Positions 34,519-41,728 of a stretch of DNA of 64,000 bases are shown one piece after another. Under the pieces are notes generated by a model. The model searched no databases. It had not been told where the DNA came from and saw only the letters and a program-made list of their open reading frames with translations. Numbering within the stretch: position 1 is the stretch's first letter; every line of letters begins with the position of its first letter. A program made the position numbers and the translations under genes. Origin of the DNA: Oscillospiraceae bacterium. Lineage in GTDB: Bacteria; Bacillota; Clostridia; Oscillospirales; Acutalibacteraceae. Location of the stretch: contig SVOY01000011.1 in NCBI GenBank assembly GCA_015066105.1, positions 1 through 64,000 on the forward strand, read 5' to 3'.

Positions 34519-34796
34519 GGGCGACCCTTCGCAAGGAAGTTGAGGTTTTTATCGGCTCTTTTGCGCTAAAACATCATAAAAAATTCCCGTATACGCGAGT
34601 ATTACGGGAATTTTACTATTTCGTTTTATTCGAAAAATACCTCGATAAAAACTGCCGTGCACCTTAAATTTCTGATAGTTTTGCTGCAGAACAAGGCAAA
34701 AAGCGCAGAAATCCTTGCGGATTTCGAGCATTTTTAACACCGTTATGCACAAAAATAGCGAAATTTAAGGCTTAACATCCTTACGAAGGGGCGCCC
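34519..34796. repeat. Repeat family B, copy 2 (278 bp, inverted ends)
   Basis: Ends GGGCGACCCTTCGCAAGG and CTTACGAAGGGGCGCCC. It has the same length and orientation as 19515-19792 and shares the hairpin near the left end (AATTCCCGTA / TACGGGAATT, about 34581-34613), GCAGAACAAGGCAAAAAGC, AGAAATCC and TTCGAGCATTTTTAACAC blocks. No transposase lies inside. It occupies the space after the metallophosphoesterase gene. Confidence 0.85.
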
Positions 34797-34854
34797 TTAC
34801 AGCTCCTTTTTGTTTCATTTACCCCACTTTGCTGTATATCGCAACGGGAGCTTT

Positions 34855-37098
34855 TTATTCTGCTACAAAGCCGTAGAAGAAGGTATCGTCCCTGAGCACA
34901 AAGCGTACCATATAGCCCTCATCGTCAAGGGGAGCGTAGGAGCCCCTGAAGGAGTTGAAGTATTTTTCTATTGTGGCCCTGTCCTCGTAAGTAACGATAT
35001 CGCTCTTGTTTTTGTATGTGAAGTCTGAGTACTCATATTCTGACTCGGAATCATTGATTCGGTCAATAAGCATTCTTTTGTCAACGGCATGGAAAATATC
35101 AGAGTTTACAACGCCATCGTTTTCAAGGGCTGTTTTATAGGGTAAAACCTTTATGCTCTTTATATCCTCGGCGGTGATATCTTCAAGGCTGAAATTGTAT
35201 TTTTCAATAAGGGCAAGAGTTTTTGTCATGGCAGGATAAATGGGAATAAAGCGGTAGTAGGAGTGCGCAAAGGAAAGCTTGTCCTTTTCTTGATTGTATT
35301 CAAGGGTATAGGTAATGTAAAACCTTATTTTCTCCTTCGGGCAGAAGATGTCCTCTTCCTTAAGGGACACAAGCTCACTTGCCATTACCCTTTTGAACTC
35401 GTCAAGCTCCTTTTTGCTCATAATGTTTTTCATAAGCTCGCCCTTTGTGAGGGTGGAGTTGCAGATAATTGCGGGCAAATTCAGAAACTCATCGGTAAGA
35501 GTTATAATGTAGTCTTTTCTGTCCCATTCGGCACCCTCAAAGCTGAGGTAGTCTTCAGTTTCAATCATACCCAGCTCACTCTGCTCCTTTTCAAGGTCAA
35601 AGCCTTCTGCTGTCAGTATTCTGTAAGCCGTATTCCTGTACCATTCGGTTTCAACAGCCTTAAGGCTTTCCTTTGCCGCGGCAGAGGAAACGCCGCGATA
35701 ATACCTTACAACAATTCTGCCGTCCTTAAGCTTGTAAATAAAGCCGATGTTGTTGTCGCCCTTGTCAAGGCTCTTTACCGTCTGTTTGTGAAGCTCATAC
35801 ACAAAATCAATGTCAGCAGCGGCCGTCATCTGTCCGTAAAGGGCAGGGGACTGGCCTATGTAGCCGCCCTCGGTGTAGTCGGTTTTTAAAAAGTCGCCGC
35901 TTGCCGCCGGGCAGAGAATGACGGATTCGATATTATCCCTTTCGGGCACACTTGTATAATAGCCGAAAGCATTGGTGTTGCAGGTGATAATTACAGCAAG
36001 GCTGAGCACTGCCGCAACCGCCATACCCTTTAAATTGCGCCTTATATCATCCTTGTTGCGGAAAACGAGGGCGACAAGGCCGATGTAAATGAGGGCGGGG
36101 AGAACAATGCAGAGCACCGTAACCGGAAGCTCTGATTTGTTGCTGAGGTTTGTCAAAACCGCAAAGGCACCGAGTGAAAGCACTGCGGCACTGAAAATCA
36201 CCGCAGCCTTGTTGCTGCCGAAGGCGCCTGCCGTTTCAGCCTTTCTTCTGATGAGAAGCTTTTTAGCCATAACTGTAAGAACAGCAAAAAGGATGAACCA
36301 GGCAATCATAGGCATAAAATCTGCCGCCGCAGCTGTTTTTGCCTTTTCGCCCGTAGTCTGATTTGAAATGCTGTATATAACATCCTGAAAGCTGTTAATC
36401 GGGTCAGCCCTTTTTAACGCGGTTGTGGGCTGAAAGCAGTAGGCGGCAAAGCGGAGTGACCATTTGGGCGAAATTGCCACACCGTTAATAAGGTTTTTCA
36501 TTATCTGCTCAACGGAGTTGAAGGCGATTGCGGGAAGGAAAAATACAAGGGCCGAATAGGCAGCTGCCTCAAAAATATTGCCCGTGCTCACTGCAAAAAC
36601 AGAGCCTATACCGAAGCCTAAAAGCATAAGGCTTAAAAGTGCAAGGGAGATAAAGAGCATTGCCCTGATACACTCGGGTGTTACGGTGTATTGAAGCTTG
36701 TTGCCGATAAAGGAAATTATCATAGGTACAACAGAGCTTAAAACCATAAATGGCATTGCGGCAAGCAATCTGTTGCGGTAAAGCTCATTTCTCGTAAGGG
36801 GGAGAGAAAGGTATACATTGCACTTTTTTGTTGAAAAAAGGAATGAGAAGGCGTGGAGCGCCGTAAGGGCACCGCAGGAAAGATAAAGCAGACAGTAAAT
36901 AAAAAATTCACCTGCGTGGCCGTAGCTTAAAATTGCATAATTGTAGTCATCCCAGTAATGTGCGACACCAAAGGGGTCCGAAAAGCAGATGTAACCGAAA
37001 AAGAGCATTGCAGCCGTCGGAAACAGCCATTCACTGCGAAGACAGCGGATGAGGTCATATTTCGGTGCTCTATTTTGTAAAGATTTGCTGCAGGTCAT
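34855..37098 (-). CDS. ABC-2-type transporter permease
   Basis: A 747-residue membrane protein. The N-terminal third has several hydrophobic segments with features of ABC-2 permeases. A further helix cluster at about residues 255-400 is followed by a large extracytoplasmic domain of about 350 residues (from about 400 to the end). It is the membrane partner of the adjacent ATPase. Its ATG at 37098 overlaps the ATPase gene by 29 nt and has GGAGGGTGA upstream, while the earlier in-frame GTG at 37107 lacks a site. The operon GntR-ATPase-permease resembles the YtrA-type cell-envelope or antimicrobial-response systems. Confidence 0.82.
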   Translation of the reverse strand: MTCSKSLQNRAPKYDLIRCLRSEWLFPTAAMLFFGYICFSDPFGVAHYWDDYNYAILSYGHAGEFFIYCLLYLSCGALTALHAFSFLFSTKKCNVYLSLPLTRNELYRNRLLAAMPFMVLSSVVPMIISFIGNKLQYTVTPECIRAMLFISLALLSLMLLGFGIGSVFAVSTGNIFEAAAYSALVFFLPAIAFNSVEQIMKNLINGVAISPKWSLRFAAYCFQPTTALKRADPINSFQDVIYSISNQTTGEKAKTAAAADFMPMIAWFILFAVLTVMAKKLLIRRKAETAGAFGSNKAAVIFSAAVLSLGAFAVLTNLSNKSELPVTVLCIVLPALIYIGLVALVFRNKDDIRRNLKGMAVAAVLSLAVIITCNTNAFGYYTSVPERDNIESVILCPAASGDFLKTDYTEGGYIGQSPALYGQMTAAADIDFVYELHKQTVKSLDKGDNNIGFIYKLKDGRIVVRYYRGVSSAAAKESLKAVETEWYRNTAYRILTAEGFDLEKEQSELGMIETEDYLSFEGAEWDRKDYIITLTDEFLNLPAIICNSTLTKGELMKNIMSKKELDEFKRVMASELVSLKEEDIFCPKEKIRFYITYTLEYNQEKDKLSFAHSYYRFIPIYPAMTKTLALIEKYNFSLEDITAEDIKSIKVLPYKTALENDGVVNSDIFHAVDKRMLIDRINDSESEYEYSDFTYKNKSDIVTYEDRATIEKYFNSFRGSYAPLDDEGYMVRFVLRDDTFFYGFVAE

Positions 37099-37978
37099 AG
37101 CCTTCACCCTCCATTTCGCTTAAAAATACCTCTTCAAGGGTCATTGCCGAAGGACGGACATCAACCACGGGCAGGGTCTGCATTGCCTGCTGCACTCTTT
37201 TAAGGTTATCCGCGCCAAGCACGTGAAAGGATGCGCCGTTACCCTGCACCTGAAGCTTTTTCACCGGCAGTGCGGCAAGCACCTCTTTTTTGACGGTAGA
37301 GGAAAAAATAATCTGGAACTTTCTGTTTACTGTGGGAATATCGTCAATACTGCAGGAAAAGGTGAGCCTTTTGCCGTTGACAAGCCCCACGTGGTCACAA
37401 ATTCCGCCAAGGTCGCTGAGGCTGTGGCTTGAGATGATTACACTGCATTTTGTTTCTGCAATATATTCAAGAAAAAGGTTTTTGCAGGTTTCCTTTTTCT
37501 GAGGGTCAAGGCCGTCAAAAACCTCGTCAAGCAGCATAAAGTCAGGCCTTGAAGAAAGGGCAAAGGCAATTTCCGCCTGCCTTTTCATACCCTTTGAAAA
37601 GGAGCGGAGTCTCGCCCTTTTGTTAAGTGAAAAAAGGCTGAGTATTCTTTCAAAAAGCTCCGTGTCAAAGCCGCTGAACATTCCCTTGTAAAAATTTGCC
37701 ATGCTTTCAACCGTTGAGTTTGCCATAAAGTACATATCATCGGGGATGTAAAAAAGGCCCTGCCTTATTTCGCCGTTGTCGTAGGCGTTTTCACCGTCTA
37801 AAAGCACCTTGCCCGAGTCGGGCCTGTAGATTCCTGCCGCAGTTTTCAAAAGGGTCGTTTTACCTGCACCGTTGTAGCCAATCAGGCCGTAAATTGAGCT
37901 GTCGCCCACGGTGAAGGAAATATCCTCAACGGCAGTGAAGTCACCGAAGCTTTTGGTGACATTTTTAACTTCAATCAT
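37070..37978 (-). CDS. ABC transporter ATP-binding protein
   Basis: A 302-residue ATPase. Walker A GYNGAGKTT (residues 34-42), signature region RSFSKGMKRQAEIAFALS (about 126-142), Walker B FMLLDEVFDGLD (about 147-158), and the switch His in VIISSH. The C-terminal 80 residues form an accessory domain. It energises the downstream permease. It begins 2 nt after the GntR stop and overlaps the permease gene, so the three genes form a tightly coupled operon controlled by the GntR product. Confidence 0.93.
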   Translation of the reverse strand: MIEVKNVTKSFGDFTAVEDISFTVGDSSIYGLIGYNGAGKTTLLKTAAGIYRPDSGKVLLDGENAYDNGEIRQGLFYIPDDMYFMANSTVESMANFYKGMFSGFDTELFERILSLFSLNKRARLRSFSKGMKRQAEIAFALSSRPDFMLLDEVFDGLDPQKKETCKNLFLEYIAETKCSVIISSHSLSDLGGICDHVGLVNGKRLTFSCSIDDIPTVNRKFQIIFSSTVKKEVLAALPVKKLQVQGNGASFHVLGADNLKRVQQAMQTLPVVDVRPSAMTLEEVFLSEMEGEGYDLQQIFTK

Positions 37979-37980
37979 TA

Positions 37981-38355
37981 TTATTTCACCTGTTTCAGAA
38001 GAAAAGTATCGTCAACAAGGGTTAAAACCTCCTCTTTGGTAACTCCCTTAGCCCGTGCGGAGCGAAGAGAAAGGCTGAGATTATCCATTGCTTCCTTTTT
38101 CAGGCTTTCGTTGGCACTGTAAAAGGGGCTTACAAAAACGCCCTTACCCTGCAGGGAATAAACTATACCCTTTGCCTCAAGCTCAGAAAAGGCCCTTTTA
38201 ACCGTGTTGACATTGAGTGAGAGCTCGCTTGCCAGTGAGCGTATTGAGGGCAGTCTGGTGTCGGGTGTGTAAACGCCCGAGTTTATAAGCCATATAACCT
38301 GCTCTTCAATCTGCTCATAGACGGGAACCCTTGAATGTAAGTCGATAGCTATCAT
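37981..38355 (-). CDS. GntR-family (YtrA-type) regulator
   Basis: A 124-residue repressor. The winged helix-turn-helix (about residues 8-75) includes VPVYEQIEEQVIWLINSGVYTPDTRLPSIRSLASELSLNVNTVKRAFSELEAKGIVYSLQGKGVFV, and a short helical tail replaces the large effector domain, as in the YtrA subfamily. The frame is open from 38583, but the ATG at 38355 with CAAAGGAGAAAACCT upstream gives the normal length. Its own promoter is overlapped by a long palindrome (see 38399), which supports autorepression of the regulator-ABC operon. Confidence 0.92.
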   Translation of the reverse strand: MIAIDLHSRVPVYEQIEEQVIWLINSGVYTPDTRLPSIRSLASELSLNVNTVKRAFSELEAKGIVYSLQGKGVFVSPFYSANESLKKEAMDNLSLSLRSARAKGVTKEEVLTLVDDTFLLKQVK

Positions 38356-38398
38356 AGGTTTTCTCCTTTGATTTTGGTTTACGTAAACTTGGTGTGAT

Positions 38399-38425
38399 AA
38401 CTGTGCTATCACTGATATCACAGTT
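38399..38425. promoter_or_regulatory. Palindromic operator for the GntR-type regulator
   Basis: A 27-bp palindrome with arms AACTGTG / CACAGTT and inner TATCA / TGATA. It starts directly at the -10 box and covers the likely transcription start of the GntR-ABC operon. Confidence 0.75.
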
Positions 38426-38454
38426 AATATAACACGGCAATCTGTGTTTGTCAA
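38426..38454 (-). promoter_or_regulatory. Promoter of the GntR-ABC operon
   Basis: On the minus strand TTGACA (38454-38449), 17-nt spacer, TATATT (38431-38426), followed at once by the palindrome. Confidence 0.85.
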
Positions 38455-38516
38455 GAGGAACGGGTGAATTTTACGGAAAATTATGAGTATTTGTATGCAA
38501 GGTATAAAGCTATAAA

Positions 38517-38560
38517 AAAAGAACCCGACACCGCCTGAAGGGCAGGTGTACGGGTTCGGC
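38517..38560 (-). terminator. Terminator of the tail-anchored exported protein gene
   Basis: GAACCCG...ACACC / GGTGT...CGGGTTC stem followed on the minus strand by TTTTTTT. Confidence 0.85.
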
Positions 38561-38563
38561 TGT

Positions 38564-39427
38564 TTACTGCTGTGTCTGTTCAAAGGTGATTGTTGTTGCC
38601 CATTGCTTTATCTGCTCTGAGTATGCTTCAACATCCTGATCAAGGGTTGCAAACTGAACAATCCAGAAGGCGTTATCGGTTTTGAAAATATAGGATTTAT
38701 AGCTGTAGGTTTCATCTGTGTCGGGGTTCTGAAAAAGGTAGGTGAAATATGTAAGGTCATTTTCTCTTTTCAGTGCAGAGTCGGTAAGGCTGTAGTTTTC
38801 CGCTATCAGCTCGCCGTATTGCTTAAGGCTGTACTCCTTAAGCTCAGGGTAATCCTCAAAGGTGTCCTTAACAACAAGCACAACAACATCCTCATTTGCG
38901 AATACTCCGTTGTAGCCCTCCTCGTACAAATCAAAAAATTCATCGGTGAGGGTTATGCTCAGCTCTTCGGCGGTAAAAATTCCGTCAGAAGCGGGCAGGA
39001 AGCTTGATACAACGCCGGCTATCAAACCGATTATCATAGCTATAATGAGAACAACAATACCTTTTTTGTTGTTCTTCCTGCGGTTGGAAACAGCCTCCGT
39101 GCTTGCGTTGTTATCAAAAATAAAGGCGTGTCCGTTAGCGGGATTATATCTGTTCTGCCCTGTGAGATAAATGTTCTCTTCGCCGGCAGGCAGCTGATAA
39201 AAGTCGTTGGAATAATTTTTGCTGAGCTTATCGCTTATAACAAAAACCTTTGCCGCCTCGTAGCCTATAGGGAAGGATTTTTCCGCGCCGTTTTTAAGGT
39301 CGCCGATTTTACGGCAGGACACACCGCTTATGTTTGTGTCGCCGGAAACAGGGTCTTCGATATAGATTTTTGATTTGTTCAAACAGGCAACGTATTTCTT
39401 TGCTCTTTTGATAGTTAACGTCCTCAT
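38564..39427 (-). CDS. Hypothetical protein with central transmembrane helix
   Basis: A 287-residue protein. The cytoplasmic N-terminal half (1-105) is beta-rich (MRTLTIKRAKKYVACLNKSKIYIEDPVSG). One transmembrane helix lies at about 123-147 (GIVVLIIAMIIGLIAGVVSSFL), and an external domain follows (about 150-287). The frame starts upstream at 39475, but the ATG at 39427 with GGAGAAAAAATT is preferred. The layout suggests a membrane-tethered sensor or binding protein, with the cytoplasmic part similar to small beta-sandwich 'PEGA-like' adaptors. The family is not recognised. Confidence 0.65.
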   Translation of the reverse strand: MRTLTIKRAKKYVACLNKSKIYIEDPVSGDTNISGVSCRKIGDLKNGAEKSFPIGYEAAKVFVISDKLSKNYSNDFYQLPAGEENIYLTGQNRYNPANGHAFIFDNNASTEAVSNRRKNNKKGIVVLIIAMIIGLIAGVVSSFLPASDGIFTAEELSITLTDEFFDLYEEGYNGVFANEDVVVLVVKDTFEDYPELKEYSLKQYGELIAENYSLTDSALKRENDLTYFTYLFQNPDTDETYSYKSYIFKTDNAFWIVQFATLDQDVEAYSEQIKQWATTITFEQTQQ

Positions 39428-39527
39428 AATTTTTTCTCCTTTTTGCGCGATTTGTTTTTGATAATTATAACACAAGTTTTATAAAATTACAACGTCACTT
39501 CGAATTGTAGCTGTTAAATTATTAAGC

Positions 39528-39941
39528 TTAGCTTACAGTAAACTCACCGCTTGCATATCCCCATGTTCCGTCACCGTTAAGTCTGTATTTTACATTAATG
39601 CGATATTCTCCTTTTTCAAGACCATCAAAGTCTTCGAAAAGGTTACCGAGTTCAATTGAGTCTACCGCATTTCCACCATGATGAATTGAGTAAGCCACTT
39701 CTGTATAACCGTAAGCAACATTGGCATTCTGCCAATCGCCGTTTTCATCCTTCTTTTCAATGGAAATTACATTTGGACGGTTAATAGTTCTTCTTGTGTT
39801 GTTTTCACATTCAAAGGTAATTATTGCACTTTCTGTTGTAACAGGTCTTACAGTTACCTTGACATTGTCCGGCTTTGCCGGAAGAATTACTGACAAAACA
39901 GACATAAAGATTGCTAAAATTGTACTGAAAATTGTTGACAT
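39528..39941 (-). CDS. Secreted Ig-like protein divergent from PadR cassette 2
   Basis: A 137-residue exported protein with signal peptide (residues 1-22, ending LPAK). The mature part looks like a bacterial immunoglobulin-like fold (VKVTVRPVTTESAIITFECENNTRRTINRPNVISIEKKDENGDWQNANVA...GEYRINVKYRLNGDGTWGYASGEFTV), close in appearance to Big_14-type domains. Its promoter (39986-40014) faces the PadR gene, and the -35 box lies beside the palindrome at 40017, so PadR probably controls both directions. The function is unknown. Confidence 0.72.
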   Translation of the reverse strand: MSTIFSTILAIFMSVLSVILPAKPDNVKVTVRPVTTESAIITFECENNTRRTINRPNVISIEKKDENGDWQNANVAYGYTEVAYSIHHGGNAVDSIELGNLFEDFDGLEKGEYRINVKYRLNGDGTWGYASGEFTVS

Positions 39942-39985
39942 AATTATCTTCCTTTCTTGGATTAATTTATTCCGGGGGCGTTTTC

Positions 39986-40014
39986 ATTATAGCAAAACCT
40001 ATATTTTATGTCAA
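39986..40014 (-). promoter_or_regulatory. Promoter of the Ig-like protein gene
   Basis: On the minus strand TTGACA (40014-40009), 17-nt spacer, TATAAT (39991-39986). Confidence 0.85.
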
Positions 40015-40016
40015 TA

Positions 40017-40039
40017 TATATTTTGTATAACAAAATATA
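40017..40039. promoter_or_regulatory. Probable PadR operator palindrome
   Basis: Arms TATATTTTGT and ACAAAATATA, perfect 10-bp inverted repeat with a 3-nt spacer, placed between the two divergent promoters. A partial second site (TATATTTTATGTCA) lies at 40000-40013. Confidence 0.7.
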
Positions 40040-40058
40040 AGGCTTTGCAAAAATACCT

Positions 40059-40087
40059 TTGACTTGTCCTTTATTCTGTGATAATAT
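40059..40087 (+). promoter_or_regulatory. Promoter of PadR cassette 2
   Basis: TTGACT at 40059-40064 and TAATAT at 40082-40087 with a 17-nt spacer. Confidence 0.7.
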
Positions 40088-40119
40088 ATAAAAAAACAAA
40101 AAGAAAAGGAGTTGCTGCC

Positions 40120-40455
40120 TTGCTTAACACGGATAATTTCAAACGGGGAACAGTCGACCTTGTTGTTCTCAATGTTTTGAGAGATAAAGATATGTACGGC
40201 TATGAAATTGTAAAAGCAATTGACGAAAAAAGCGGTGGCAGATTTCAACTGCCTTTAGGTACACTGTATCCTGTTTTATACCGTTTCTTGGAAAATGGCT
40301 ATCTTTCAGACCGGGATGAAATAGTCAACAAAAGACTGCGTAAGTATTATCACCTTGAGAAAAAGGGTGAGGATTTTTATGAAGAGGCTCTTGCAGAATA
40401 CAGAAGAATTTCAGAGGGAGTCAACATGATAACGCAAGGCGGTGAAAGTGAATGA
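40120..40455 (+). CDS. PadR-family transcriptional regulator, cassette 2
   Basis: A 111-residue regulator. The winged helix-turn-helix includes NFKRGTVDLVVLNVLRDKDMYGYEIVKAIDEKSGGRFQLPLGTLYPVLYRFLENGYLS, followed by the wing KRLRKYYHLEKKGEDFY. It starts with TTG at 40120, because AAAAGGAG lies 9-12 nt upstream and the earlier in-frame GTG lacks a site and lies in the promoter. It is the first gene of a three-gene operon with 4-nt overlaps, paralogous to 22919. The likely operator is the palindrome at 40017. Confidence 0.88.
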   Translation: MLNTDNFKRGTVDLVVLNVLRDKDMYGYEIVKAIDEKSGGRFQLPLGTLYPVLYRFLENGYLSDRDEIVNKRLRKYYHLEKKGEDFYEEALAEYRRISEGVNMITQGGESE

Positions 40456-40847
40456 AAAAAGATTTATTGTTAAACGAATATATTTCATCGGTTTCTTCAT
40501 TGATAATCTGTCCGTCAAAGCAGAAAAAAGCTTTTCTTGCTGAGCTTAGTTCTGATGTGGAAGGCTTTCTCGCTGAAAATAAAAACGCAACGAAAGAGGA
40601 TGTTGAAAAAATTTTCGGAACCCCCGAATCAATTGCGACAAGCTTTATTTCAAATGCTGACAGTGTGAAAATCAAACGAAAGTTATCAATAAAAAACATT
40701 ATTATTCTCGCAGTTATTCTTGCTCTACTCATTTATCTTGCCTTTGCTGTAATAAGCTTGATTGATGTACACGCAGAAGCACACGGATATTTTGAGGAAG
40801 GCATTGTTCCTGCAATTATCAGTGTTATGAAAGGTTGTGCATTATGA
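40452..40847 (+). CDS. HAAS-type membrane protein, cassette 2
   Basis: A 131-residue protein with a cytoplasmic helical domain (1-75: LLNEYISSVSSLIICPSKQKKAFLAELSSDVEGFLAENKN...KIFGTPESIATSFI), one transmembrane helix (about 82-105) and a short external tail. The CPxKQKK motif and order match the paralogue at 22509. The start overlaps the PadR stop, and the stop overlaps the next ATG (ATGA at 40844-40847), so the operon is translationally coupled. It probably transmits a membrane signal to PadR or helps to stabilise the regulator, which is an inference. Confidence 0.78.
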   Translation: MKKDLLLNEYISSVSSLIICPSKQKKAFLAELSSDVEGFLAENKNATKEDVEKIFGTPESIATSFISNADSVKIKRKLSIKNIIILAVILALLIYLAFAVISLIDVHAEAHGYFEEGIVPAIISVMKGCAL

Positions 40848-41377
40848 AAAGAATAATTTCAATTGTGTTGGCTCTTACTTTTTTTATGCTTCTGTTTATA
40901 CCTTTAGCTCAGGCGGCTTATACTTCACATACCGAACATTTTGATGACGGCTCATATATGGTAGCCGGCTTTGATGGAAATACGGAGCACGAAGAAGCTG
41001 ATGCCACTCTCAGTTTCATAGGAAAATTGATTGAAGCAATTAAAAATATCATAAATTTTATCTTGGGTAAAAGCGATTATAAAACTACGGAAACTGAGAA
41101 GTATATTCATTACTATGATAAAAACGGTGTCCGCTTGTGGAGTGTCTATCTTAAAGGCACATTCACATATAACGGTAAAACGGTAAGTTGCACGGATGCT
41201 TCCGCAAGATATCATATTTATGATAATGATTGGGAAATGATTTATTGCAATTCAGAAAAAAGCGGAGCGACGGCAAAAGCAAACTTCAAGCTTAAGCAAT
41301 ATAAACTTGGTGTACCGCTTAAAGAAATCGAAAGCTCAATAACTCTTACCTGTGATGTAAATGGGAAAATATCATAA
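40844..41377 (+). CDS. Secreted protein of PadR cassette 2
   Basis: A 177-residue exported protein with signal peptide (residues about 1-23, ending AQAA). The mature part contains an insert rich in Ile and Lys (about 60-80) that the cassette 1 paralogue lacks, then the shared beta domain (LWSVYLKGTFTYNGKTVSCTDASARYHIYDNDW and KLGVPLKEIESSITLTCDVNGKIS). I chose the ATG at 40844, whose last base starts the stop of the preceding gene. It ends just before the composite terminator at 41386. The function is unknown. The pairing with a PadR cassette suggests it is an envelope protein made under that regulator's control. Confidence 0.75.
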   Translation: MKRIISIVLALTFFMLLFIPLAQAAYTSHTEHFDDGSYMVAGFDGNTEHEEADATLSFIGKLIEAIKNIINFILGKSDYKTTETEKYIHYYDKNGVRLWSVYLKGTFTYNGKTVSCTDASARYHIYDNDWEMIYCNSEKSGATAKANFKLKQYKLGVPLKEIESSITLTCDVNGKIS

Positions 41378-41385
41378 AACTTAAT

Positions 41386-41465
41386 TCAACTGCTCTCCAC
41401 GTGAGGGCAGTTTTTCTTTGCAAATAAAAAATCTCCACCGACATTTACATCGGTGGAGAAATCTT
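41386..41465. terminator. Composite terminator, copy 1 of an 80-bp direct repeat
   Basis: Two hairpins in a row: CTGCTCTC...GAGGGCAG followed by TTTTT (plus strand), and TCTCCACCGA / TCGGTGGAGA preceded by AAAAAA (minus strand T-run). The same composite recurs at 46055-46134 with about 80 percent identity by eye. Confidence 0.75.
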
Positions 41466-41520
41466 ATACGGTTGTACAATATTCTGTAATTATAAAAAGT
41501 ATCTTTCAAACATAAACAAC

Positions 41521-41584
41521 AAATCCGAACGCTTCAACTATAAGGTAAGGGTTCGGATTTGTTCTGTGTGGTCGAGGCGACAGG
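41521..41584. repeat. Left 64-bp direct repeat of the island (attachment-like)
   Basis: Identical at 61 of 64 positions to 60552-60615. It comprises the terminator hairpin (AATCCGAAC / GTTCGGATT) and the CCA-bearing 3' end of tRNA-Pro. The copies lie 19,031 bp apart in direct orientation and bracket the accessory genes. Confidence 0.85.
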
Positions 41585-41688
41585 GTGCGGGTGTCCGGTG
41601 GACACCTCTGTGCACAGCACAGAAGCACCGACCGAGGCGGCAGCCGAGACTTTGAACCTGCGGCCCTGTGCTTCTAAAGCAGATGTGA
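41569..41688 (-). pseudogene. Disrupted tRNA-Pro copy with hairpin-rich insertion
   Basis: Compared with the intact tRNA-Pro at 60600-60676, this copy has the 3' acceptor strand with CCA, then a roughly 65-bp insertion inside the T arm, then a segment corresponding to the T arm and anticodon arm with changes in the anticodon loop (TTTAGAA on the tRNA strand in place of TTTGGGA), and no D arm or 5' acceptor. The insertion contains two perfect inverted repeats, GGTGTCC / GGACACC and CTGTGC / GCACAG. It cannot yield a functional tRNA. Confidence 0.75.
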
Positions 41689-41702
41689 TTTGCTTGCAGA
41701 AA

Positions 41703-41728
41703 AAAAGCAGTAACCCTCAGGTTACTGC
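41703..41728 (-). terminator. Terminator at the recombinase 3' end
   Basis: GCAGTAACC / GGTTACTGC hairpin with A-rich left and right flanks. On the minus strand it is followed by TTTTTT and overlaps the last codons of the recombinase gene. Confidence 0.7.
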
